From: Monodelphis domestica
Taxonomy: Eukaryota > Chordata > Mammalia > Didelphimorphia > Didelphidae
Reading direction: 5' to 3'
Assembly: GCF_027887165.1 (NCBI RefSeq)
Contig: NC_077227.1
Span: 74,404,305 to 74,468,304, forward strand
DNA length: 64,000 bases
The translations under genes and the position numbers were made by a program. Positions 23,401-35,400 of the stretch are shown piece by piece. The notes under the pieces were generated by a model. It saw only the letters and a program-made list of their open reading frames with translations. It searched no databases and had not been told where the DNA came from. Position 1 is the stretch's first letter. Every line of letters starts with the position of its first letter.

Positions 23401-26400
23401 GGCCTAGAATCGAGAGGTTCTAGGTTCAAATCTGGCCTCTGACATTTCCTAGCTATGTGATCCTAGGCAAGTCACTTAACCCCTATTGCCTAGCCCTTAC
23501 TGATCTTCTGCCTTAGAACCAACACACAGTATTGATTCTAAGATAGAAGGTAAGGGTTTAAAAAAAAAGAATTTTGTATTATACAATTTGGGTCTAAAAA
23601 CAAGACATTGCCAGAAAAATCTTAGCCTTGCTCTGCTGCCTTTTTTTCTCTCATTTCAAGTTGACCTTAAAAGTATGCCCAACCCTTCTATAACTGAACT
23701 TTGCTTTAAACAAATTGATGATTTTTTTATTATTACATTTAAATTATAGTAGTTCAATAGGAATAACCCCATCATGACTTTACACTCATTTAGTTCAATA
23801 AACATTTATTAAATGCTTACTTCAGCTGCCTTCATGGCCATTGTAACAAAATGTTCTCCTCTACCCAGTCTACCAAAGGCAGTTTTCACATGCTTGAGGT
23901 AGACAACCCCCAACTTATCAAAGGATATAGCCCATCAGTTACTGGTTGAGTGCCAGGTGAAAACCAAAGGTGGATACACAACCCTAAAAAGGGCTTAGCA
24001 AGTTCTCACACCAGAGGTGCTACTCTTTCTTGAACACCATATACCTCGGTTGAATAAGAATACTTAGCATGCTTAGAGTTTGATCAGACATGAAATACGT
24101 CAAAGATGCCAAGGTCATTCACTGCATCCCAGACAGTTATCCTGACTTCTATCTTGCCATTAGACTTCAATGACTATGGAAGAGAGTGAAACTGATGATT
24201 TTGTGCAACTCTGCTTCACTTAAATTCAATGCATGCACAAATCAAGATATCACCCTTTGATGTTATTTGGTCCTCTTCAAAAACAAAAGACCAAGGACTA
24301 ACAATAACAGCTATATTGTATTAGGAACTGGAATACTAAGATGAAACAAAAGGCAGCCCCTTCCCTCAAGAAGTTTATAATCTTGTAATGAGACTCAATC
24401 AGTACACAAATACTTATTAAATACTATGTGCCAGACAATTAAAAATAACTTATAATAATAATTCAATTCAGAAAAAAATTAAGCACTTTCTGCATAAAAT
24501 GCTAGATTTTGGGCAAAGACAAAAACAAAATAATTCCTATCCCCAAGAATCCTAGATTCTTTTGAGAGATAAATACATAGTGAATTTGCAGATCAGAATG
24601 ATAGAAGAAATTTTAGAAGAGAGGGACTTAAAGCTGCCCAAAATGGATTCTTGGGGGTGATATCAGAGCTGATAAGAGATTTTACCAGAGAGAGATGGAG
24701 GTAGACTATTCAAGGAACAGGTATCAATATATGTAAAGGCTGGTAGATCAGAGAAGGGTAGGTAGCCAATCTGACATAGCTAGAATATCGAGTGAATTAA
24801 AGGATAATAGTATGTGGTAGTCTGGAAAAGTAGATTCAATTCCAATTTTTGGAAGACCTTTAATGCCTGCTTAGGAGTGTTTATGTTGTATTCATTAAGT
24901 AATGATAATACTATGAAGAATTTTTACAGAAAAGTGAATAAGAAGACTTCATTAGAAATATTTCCCTATAAGTATGAAGGATAGCCTGGAGAGAGTGGAG
25001 ATGAGGCAGGAGACTATTATGATCATTTAGGCAAGAGGCCCTAAGCTTAGGTGGTATTAGTGAAAATGTGAAGGAGGATTAGATGTAATAGATGAAGGAA
25101 AAGAAAGACAAATATGACTCATGGTTTTTTAGCTTACATACATCAGAGAATAGCAGTGGCATTAATAAAAAGTAAAGAAATTAGAAAAAGTCTTAAAGGG
25201 AAATATGATAAATTCAGGATACTAAAATAGTAATGTCTAGGAAGCAATTTAAATTCAGAACTAGAGAAATCTGGAAAAGATAATCACCTGAACAAAGGGG
25301 GGCTGTCTAGTTCCCCTGCACCTATTCCACCAAAACCTGAAATTTATCCCAAACCAAATAATGGTTAAGAAATTCAATCGAGAAACTAAAATGACTTCTT
25401 CCATGCCAAAACTGTATAAATCAGTCAGCAGTCCATAGATGATTGGACAGGGGACCTCAAAAAAAGCCAGTACCCAAACAGAAAAACAAAAGAGTAGCCT
25501 CCATTAAATATAGGCCAAAACCAAAAATAGCCTGCAGGGATTTGTGTCCAGGGACAGCAGAAGTGGAGGTCTTCCACTGGAAAGCCCCAGGATCATTTTA
25601 AACCAACAGCAGAGACCTCAGTAGCCCCAGGAAGCATCAATGACCAGTCTAGCATGGCTATGATTGAACTACCTCAGGACAGTGAGTTTCTTAGCACTCT
25701 GCCTTGAGATGCCATAGAGGGCCTCGAGAGAACTCTTGAAATTCCAAAAGGAAAAATTCCAGGAATGTTATAGCCAAAGTCTAGAACTTCCATATCAAAG
25801 AAAAAATATCTCAAGCATCCAGAAGAAACAGTTTAAATAATAAAATCAGGATTACATAAAGTCTAGCAGTTTCTACTATAAAGGAAAGGAGATCTTGAAA
25901 TTCTATTGTCCAGAAGTCAGAAGGGATAGGCTTATAACCAAGATTAGCTTATCCAGGAAAGCTAAAATACTGGGAGTGAGGAGGTGGATGGAATTGACCT
26001 TTAATGGAGCAGAATAATTTCAAACATTTCTGATGGAAAAAAAATGATCTGATTAGGAACTTTGAAATCCAGACACAAGAGTCAAGAGAGAGTTAAAAAG
26101 ATAAATTTCTCTAAGCAATCAGAAGGGAATGTATAATGAGGTTGTACTAACATTCTAGTGAAGGAAAAGAAATAAGCATTCTTTTAGAAATTTAGTCTTT
26201 TCAAAGAGTATTGTTGGAGTTAAGAAAAGCAGGATTTGTGGGTGAATTGGTTCTATTCTGATGATCTGAAGAAAGGAAATAGAAGGGAGGATAAAAGAAT
26301 GAATTACTATAGAAAGGAAGAAGGAGGAGGTAAAATTTGCTATTCCCATAATTAGGAGGCATGAGAAGAAGAATATACAAACATGGAGGGAGAAGTGGGA

Positions 26401-29400
26401 AAGTGAACATCAGTTGAACTTTACTTCTATCTGAAATGGACAAAAGAAGGTTAATCACACATATACACACCATTTGGGGTAGAAATATATCAAACTCATC
26501 AGGAAAATAAAAAATAAAGGGAGCAGGGATAGTGGGATGTTGATGGGGATTGGGAGGATTAAGAGAGAAAATAATCCCAGGGAGGAAATTGCTGCTCTTG
26601 AAGGGTGATTAAAAAGTAAAAAGAAATTGAATTAATTAAAAGAACTAAATCTAAGAGGGTGTCCATCACTGCTGAACCAATTGTGGTATATAAATGTAAT
26701 GGGATATTTTTGTACCATAAGCAGTAACAAAAGATAATTTCAGAGAATCTTAGATGGTATTAACTGATCTAGAGTAAAATGAACAGAGCCAGGAGAATTT
26801 ATACAAAGACCACATTGTAATTTTTTAAAAAGCAACAACTTTGGAAGACTTAAGAACTCTGATCAGTGTAATGACTGACCATATATATTTCTCCCATGAC
26901 AAATCCATGTTTCATAATCTTTAATGAGCCTTGCTATGACTCAATAGTCCCTTTACTTCCCCTCTTAACTATTCACCATCTCATTCTGTAATATTTATTG
27001 GGAAAGGAAATGGGATTTGGAAAACAGGGGGTAAATGTGAGGTTTGTATGGGGTATGGAGTAGTTGAGGGGAGAGGGAACACTGTTTGGTGATGCAAGGG
27101 AGGGAGATGCTCCCTGCTGAGAGGAAGCAGCAGGGGTCTGATAAGGCCTGTTAGTCCTGGAATGACTGAACTGAAGTTCAGCTCCCTCTATGACCAGAAA
27201 AGATAGTCCACTTATCTGACTGCGAATTCAAATAATATAAAGTTTAATAATCCAGTTGGAATTGGAGTTTTTTCTCAGCTTCAGACCTGAGGCCAGGCCC
27301 CAGAGGCTGGTGGAGGGTCCTCCCACTCCCATCTACTCTATATCAGTCCAGTTTTATCTTTTTTAAAATCTTAGCAGTAGACAGAAAGCAAACAAGAACA
27401 GGTCTAACCTTCAGAAGCAATTGACTTCCAGCTGAACCAAGAAGAGCATGCCACTCCAGACTGGGCTGACCAAGCTCCTCTCTCCTCCAACACCAGGAAA
27501 CAAATCCCCACGGCAGGAAGGAAGTGCTAGTCACAAGACCCAACTGCCACTCCCAGTTGCCCCTTCCCCCACCAACTGTCAGTCTAATTTCCTTTCCACA
27601 ATCATCCCCTTTTTTTGTTGTGACCTTCCCAAGATCACATATTTATATGATAGTTACTAATTTACTAAATCTACTCTAAGGAATTCTTAGCAGGAAAGTT
27701 TGGGCAGGGGTAGTTTTGGGGTTTTACAATAAATTCAGTACAATAAATATTGAACAAAACTATTACAAGAAATTTGAATCTTAGTGCTAATACTACTTAC
27801 TCTAAGTTAACTAAAACTAATATACTATTTATAGAAATTATTTACATATAATACAACAATATACATTGTTCCCCATCATGATATCAATCAAATAGAAATA
27901 TCTATTGAACTTTCTATTTGCCTAAGACCTTATGGAACTAACTATATACATATTTACATTTTGCATAAATACAATTTCAGACACTTGTTTATATAAACAA
28001 GGTTTCTCAATATGTTAGTTTGTGATTTTGTGTTTTGTGTCTAATAGTGTTGTGTTGAATTAATACTTATCAAGTTTCTTCAGATTTCCACTTCTCGTGT
28101 TGACTGATGGATCTCTTCTTTCTTCTATGTTATGTAGTGATGTATGCTATTTCCCTAATATGTGAAATTACTTTTGTTTTATTATTTCAACACACTCAGT
28201 CTTACATATAAATCTCGTTTTTGATCTGTCTTCTTCTTATATAAACAAATTTATAAAGTTCAAAGTCTTAACTGTCCATTTCAGCTTTTCCTCTTTGTTT
28301 CTTGTCTTTAGCATCTTTTCTTGATGCTTTTCCTCTGGGCTGGTTTAAAATCTTTTCCTCTGGGATGCTTTTCCTCTGGGTTGCTTTTCCTCTGGGCTGG
28401 GAAATTGTCTCGAACATTATGTGTCACTATTATTTCTTTGTGGTGTACTTTTTATGTTAATCAGTTTTTGTTTCCATTTCTCAGCACTATCTGTTGTCTA
28501 ATTATCTTCGATGTCTGTTACAGTGGTGTTGAACTTTTTCTGGTTTCACGTGGGAACAGTGAAACCATGAGTCTTTCCCTGCAACTTTTATAGCTGTTGG
28601 GGTAGTAAGCAATACTTCATGTGGTCCAGTCCATTTTATGTCTGTAGCCAATTTTCTATTGAAATTTTTAAAGTATACTATGTCTCCTGGTTTGATGTTG
28701 TACAAATTGTAATCCAGGGTACTGCTTGTTGTATCAAGCCCATTTCATGCAATTCTGCTATTCTTGTCTGTAAAGCTTGTATATATTTTGTTAATTGACA
28801 GTCTCCACCTATCATGGCAATGTAAGCTGGTTTACAAGTCCTTCCTTGCCAAATTGCATGTCCATATAGCATCTCAAAGCAAATCTCCACTGGGTCGTGT
28901 TCTAAGATGGAACAGAACTAATGGCAGAATGTTTGTCCATTTTTGGTGTGTTTCTGCACAAAATTTTCCTATCAATGTTTTAATGTCTTTATTTAATCTT
29001 TCCACTTGCCCTGAACTTTGGGGATGATGTGGTGTGTGGTATATTGCTTGTATTCCTAGGTTTTTATAAATTTCATTTAATATTGACTGAGTAAAGTGAC
29101 TTCCACAGTCTGAGTCTAATTTTGAGGGAATCCCAAATCTAAGTATGATTTCTTTTAATAGGATTTTGACCACAAATGCTGCATTGTTCTTTTTAGCAGG
29201 AAAACCTTCTGGCTATCTAGTCAGTCTGTCTATGATGACAAGGCAATACTTAAACCCTTTGTCTTTTGGCATATTGATAAAATCTATCTGTATGTATTCA
29301 AATGGAGTATATGCTAAGGGACGACCTCCTAAGCCTTTGGTCTTATAAACTCCCTGATTGAACTGCATACAAATTTTACATTTTTGACAAATTCTTATGG

Positions 29401-32400
29401 CATATGAGGATATTCCTGGTGCAGTCCAAAATCGTCTCACTGAATCGATCACAGCTTGGGTTCCACAGTGTCCTTGTGCATGTATTGCATTGCACATGTG
29501 ATAAAATAAATTTTTAGGCAGGATGGGCTTGCCTAGTTGTGAAAACCATATTCCTCTTATTTGTTTTGCTCCTAAGTTCTTTATCCATGATTGAATTTCC
29601 TGCTCATTATAGGCATCAGTTAGATTGTCCTGTTTAACTATTGAGAAATTCAATACATGAAAAGGTCCTTCTCTAGCTCCAAATTTTGCTGTAATGTCAG
29701 CTCTATGGTTTCCTAAAGACACATGATCATTAGCCCCTGTGTGTGATCTACAGTGGATTATTGCCACTTCCTTGGGAAATTGTACAGCCTCAAGAAGTTG
29801 CATTATTACTTTGGCATATGCAATCTCTTTACCTGCACTTGTCAAAAATCCTCTATGTTTCCAAATTTCTGTAGTGGCATGAATTACTGAAAATGCATAC
29901 TGGGAATCTGTGTAAATATTGACCCATTTACCTTTACCAATTTGCAAAGCATTTAATAAAGCAACTAGCCCTTCCCCTTGAGCGCTCATGTGCTTTGGTA
30001 AGGACACATACAATAATGTCTCTGTTAGTGTTACTACTGCTGCTCCAGTATACCTTTCTCTGTTAACTATCATGCTTGAACCATTGGTATACATTTCAAT
30101 GTCGGGTTGTTCCAGGGGAGTGTCTTTTAAATCATTTCTTGGTTTTTCTACTACAGATATTGTTTCTTGGCAATTATGTATGGGTTCCCCTTCCAACGGC
30201 AGATCTGGAATCAAGGATGCTGGATTCAATGGTTGGCAACGTTTTAAAGAGATGTTTTCATTGCTTAGTAACACAATTTCATATTGAGAAAGCCTTTGCT
30301 GTGTGAAAGCTTGTAAATGACATTTCTTCAATATGGATTCTAGTTGGTGTGCAGAGTAGACATTAAGTTTTGATCCTAATACCAAATCAGATGCCTTTTG
30401 GATCATGGTTGCTGTGGCTGCGATTGCTCTCAAACAGGGAATCATTCCTTTCTCAATTATATCTAGCTGAGTACTATAATATGCCACTGGCCTAAAATTG
30501 GGTCCTAAAGTTTGGACTAACACTCCAAAAGCTATGCCTCTTGCTTCATGTACAAAGAGATGGAATTCTTTGTTGTAGTCTGGAATACCTAAGGCTGGAG
30601 CTGTTATGATTGCTTCTTTGAGCTGTGCCAAGGCTTGGAGATGCTCTTTCATTAGTTTCAAAGGTTCTGTAACTGTGTTTTTGGTTAAGTCCATAAAGCA
30701 TTTTGTTATTTGGCTATAGCCTGGGATCCATTGTCTACAGAAACCTGTCACTCCTAAAAAGGCTCTCAGTTGCTTCTTAGTCTTTGACACACTGAGTTTC
30801 AGTATGTCTTCTACTCTTTTTTTTGGAAATCTTTCTCGTCCCCTTTTCCAAGATAAATCCTAGGTATTCCACTTTAGGCATGACCCATTGTAGTTTTGAT
30901 TTGGAAACTTTGTGACCTTTCTTATATAGCTCTAGGAGGAGTTTTTTACTGTCCTGGTAACAAACTTTAGCAGATGGGGATGCAAGAAGAATGTCATCCA
31001 CATAGTGCACAATTTTTCTTTCCTTGAATCGGATGTTCTGTAAATCTTGTTGTAAGATTTGGCAAAATGCTGTTGGGCTATCACAGAATCCCATTGGTAA
31101 TCTTCCCCATGTCATCTGAGTCCCATTCCAAGTGAAAGCAAAGATTTTTTGGCTTTCCTTTGCAATTGGAATGCTAAAATAAGCACCACACATATCAACA
31201 ACAGTATAATATCTAGAGTTACTTGGGATTTATGAAATTATTTTAGATGGGCTTGGAATGACTGCATGGGACTTTTTCACAAAGTTATTTACTGCTCTTA
31301 AATCTTGGACCAGTCTCCACTGAATTTTTCCTTCAGAGTCATATTTTGTTTTCTTTATAGGTATTATTGGTGTATTATATTCTGAAATTGTTGGGATTAA
31401 CATTTTCTGATCCAACAAACTTTGGATAATTGGGTTGATTCCATCTATGGCTTCTTTACTTAGTTTGTATTGTGGTATCCTTGGTGGTGTCCCTTCTTTA
31501 ACTTCTACTTTTACTGGTGTTGCTGACTTTAGAATCCCTACATCTGAAGAATGTATAGCCCAGAGTCCTTCAGTTATATCACTTGGTATTTCAAATATTG
31601 TACCTTCATTCTGAACTTCTTCATCCACTTGCCCCATGAACAGCAATGGATAATGTTTTAAAGAGTCTTTGGGTAGATGTAGAAAGATTTTTATCTCTCT
31701 TGATAGTCTCATTCACTCCCTCCCATGGCTTCTCCCTCTGAACCACCTCTTTCCTGATGATTTTCAAATCTCTTCTAAGCATTCAACCTACATTTCCAAC
31801 TGGATAGAGTACATGTATACCTGTTCAACACTTTAAATATCAATTCAACTCAACTGATCAATAATACCTTAAAATTCACTTCAGTGTGTGACCCTGGGCA
31901 AGTCACTTAACTCCCATTGCCTAACCTATTATTCATCTGCCTTGGAACCAATACACAGTACTGACTCTAAAACTGAAGGTAAAGATTTTTTAAAAACTCA
32001 ACTCAGTCCAAAATTGACTTGATTATTTCACTATCTAAAATTTGTTCTCTATCCACTTTCATTCTTTTGGTCTGCGATACCAACATTCATCCTGTATTCC
32101 ATGTTCACAATTTTAGGATAATTTTTTATTCTTATCTCTGGCTTTTCATATACAGTCAAACAGGTTAGCAAGTCTTGCTGCTTCTGTTTATGCAACCTTT
32201 ATCACATCTTTTCTCATTTCTCTATTCTCATTTCCATCATCTTGTCCTTATTAGCACCTACCTGGAATGTTGCCAAAAAGGTCATCCTGCCACCATTCCT
32301 TTCTTTCTCCAGCCCATCTTTCATACAAATGCCAGATTTACTGAGCTAGTAGAGATGACCTAGGAGAAGATAGAGAATAGCAGAATATCCCAAAGGAAAG

Positions 32401-35400
32401 GGGTTCCAGGTTGGATTAGAGAACAATTCTGAAATAACTAACCATTGGTCAAGGTTGAACATTAGAGAACAAAGTAAAATGGTAGACTCATGATGACAAA
32501 CTCATATATATTTCTTATAACCAGATATCATGATGTGTAAGGAGAGCATGTTTATAAGAAATGATTAAGAGGAAAAGAAGTAGTAGGACAGGAGATGTGA
32601 TGAAATATGAGATGAATATTTAACAGGAAATATTTGCTAGTTTCCCTGTATGCAGCTTTTCCTTGCCTAGATTACTTATCTCCATCAGCTAATCCACTAA
32701 TAGTTGTCGGTCAGAACTGACCCTTGAAAACAAAATTCCCTCTCATTTAACTTACAGACTAAACAAATCAATCTCATTTCCCTTGGTGCACATCAGCAAT
32801 GTCCATTAATGACAGCGATGGTTATATCTCTCTCCAGTAGGGGAAGAGAAATCTCCCTCTGTCGACCTTCCAACAATGACATGTAAATCACAGCAGAGGG
32901 TATGAAATAACTTTCACAAGGTGTGCCAAAGAATTTTTCTATTTTTGTTCAGTTAACACAAATCCTACTTAAAGAATGAAGTATCAGACCTCAAAGAGGC
33001 CTTTCATCTGGGGACAGGAGGGCCTTAATAGCTTTACGTTGATTTATCCAGAAGTTTAGTCAAGGCTTTTACAAGTATTCCATTTCAGGAAAGAAATTTA
33101 TCTGGCCTTTCTTTTCATACCCAACCTAAAGCAACTATTAAGAACTTGAAAGACAGTTTTCAGTGGATAGTCGTGACATTTAAAAGAACAATGGCACTCT
33201 CATTAATGCTTAATAGCTTGTTGCCTCAAGTTCCCATTACTTTGTCATAGAATAGCCTCCCAACTCTATACCCATTCATTCCTAAGAGGTTGTAAAGATT
33301 ACGGACCTTTGTTATTGTTCATTTACTTTAGTTGGGCCTGACTCTTCATGACCCCATTTCGGGGTTTTCTTGGTAAAGATACCACAGGAGTTTGCATTCC
33401 CTTCTTCCAGCTTATTTTACAGATGAGGAAACTGAGGCGAATATAGTTAAATGATTTGCCCAGGATCACACAGCTAGTCAGTGTCAGAGGTTGGTTTGAA
33501 CTCAGGAAGATGAGTTTTCCTCACTTCTAGTACAGTGCTCTAAACTACTTCACTACCTAGCCAACCATGGTAGATTTTATAAAGGCAAAAAGATGTACTT
33601 TTCTATATTATTGTTTTTTGGGGTTTTTTTTAGTAGCTGATCAGCTTATGTCTATGCACCAACAAATAAGATCAGAGATTTGTACTCTCTTTTCCCCTTG
33701 AAAATCCCTTGTGTAAACATTGTATCTATTTAGTTGTAAACATGCTATCACCCTATCAGAATGTAAACTCCTTTGGATAAGAACCAGTTTGTCTTTATCT
33801 TTGTTTCCCTGGTGTTTTAATTACTAGGTGGTTATTTAATGTTTGCTGAACTGAATTAGAGCAGTCAGGGACATTAGAGATTATTTAGTCCAGAGATTTA
33901 TGGAGAGATTTCAGGGCTATCAGTGAATTTGGATGGGAAGAAGATTATATCTTCATTTCAATATAATTGTTGTTATATATTTTATTTTAGTCATTTAAAC
34001 TATTATTCTGAAATGAGGCCCATGGATTTCATCAGACTTCCAAGGGTGTTCATAACACACAAAAGTTTAATATTCCCCAATCTATTCTAACTACTTCATT
34101 TTACAGGTAGGGGAACTGAGTCCCCCCCCCACCAAGACATTAAATTACCTTTCCTAACATGTAGTAAATAGTAGAGGTAGAATTTGAGCTTGAGACTTCT
34201 GACCCTGTATCTCATGCCCTTTACACTGTTACAGATAAAAGAGTGGTTGCCTTAAACTGTGACTGTGAAAATATGGTTTCAAGACAGTGTCTTGAGTTAA
34301 TTCAAAAATAAGGTGGTTGCCATGGGAAAAATTCCCAAAAATGAAATACCCAAGTCAACTAGTTTTTATGGAGATTTTAATTAATACAAATTAAAGAATT
34401 AATGAAAGGGAAAGAGAGAGTAAGAGGAAATAATGAGAAAAAGGCTAGGCTATCCTAGGCTTAAGCCTTAAGAGAGAGATCAGTCAGTCTTTAATCCATT
34501 CACCACAAGATTTGTCCCAAGCAAGATCTCGTGTTCAGAGAGACCCTCCAGTTCAGCTCCTCAGCTCAACTAAGTTCAGACACCTAGCCCTTCAATTCAG
34601 CTTTGGCAAGTTGACCCCTCCAGAGGTCTTACTGACCTCCTTTTAAAGAGAATTTTCTCCTATGTCACCTCCCCTAAGTTCTCACATCTACCAATCACAG
34701 TAGATGTTTTCACAGGACTGACCATTCTTAATTCACACCTGAGTAGACTAAACTTTTGAGTAATTCAAACCTGAGTAGACTAAAACTTCACACCTCTTTT
34801 GTTAAGCTTGTCCCTTGCAAGTTTGCAAGTTGCCTGACCTTCTACTAATTAATTTGACCTTTTATAGGTACTTAGCACCTTTTTGTATTAGATCTAAAAA
34901 TAGACTTAGCTTAAGGGCTTTTGCCTCACTATAAGTATGAGTTAAGTACTTTCATTGTTCACTATGGAGTTTACAACTTTATCTTCTCCTAAAGTATGCT
35001 TAAGTATGGGTGGAGTAATGTTAGAATTCTCACATTCCTGATCAAGTACGTTCATTGTTTAAAATGGGTTTAGCTTAATCAAATCTTCTGAAGTAGAGTC
35101 TGAGAATTTTTAAGATTCACAACACTACCCACTAGTTGCATTCCCTCTACAAAAAACAACTAAAATACTTGAGACCTATATGGTTCACTCTCCCTAAAAA
35201 GGATATTTGGAATTGTTCAGAGTTTTATTATGCTTTGTGATTCTCTTATTATGTGATTTTATAGAAGATAGGGTAAGAAACAGAGAAGATACTAAAAGCA
35301 TTTTTCCATACTATACTTTAATTTAAAAAAAATTCTAAATCCCCCAGTCTTGAATTTGGTTATTCTACAGGTTAAATCATGTTTGCTATGTACAGAAAAC

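Larger units (their letters stand above)
27036..31715 (-). mobile_element. Endogenous retrovirus 1, class I, 5'-truncated
   Basis: Reading on the - strand: pol (31712 to 28502) covers RT, RNase H and integrase. It is followed by about 0.9 kb of AT-rich non-coding DNA, a polypurine tract (27605-27620) and an LTR-like terminus (27036-27604). There is no gag, protease, 5' LTR or recognisable env. The domain order, YVDD box and integrase GPY-type end place it with gammaretrovirus-like ERVs. Stops and frameshifts break pol. It lies antisense in the first intron of C10orf53. Confidence 0.88.
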
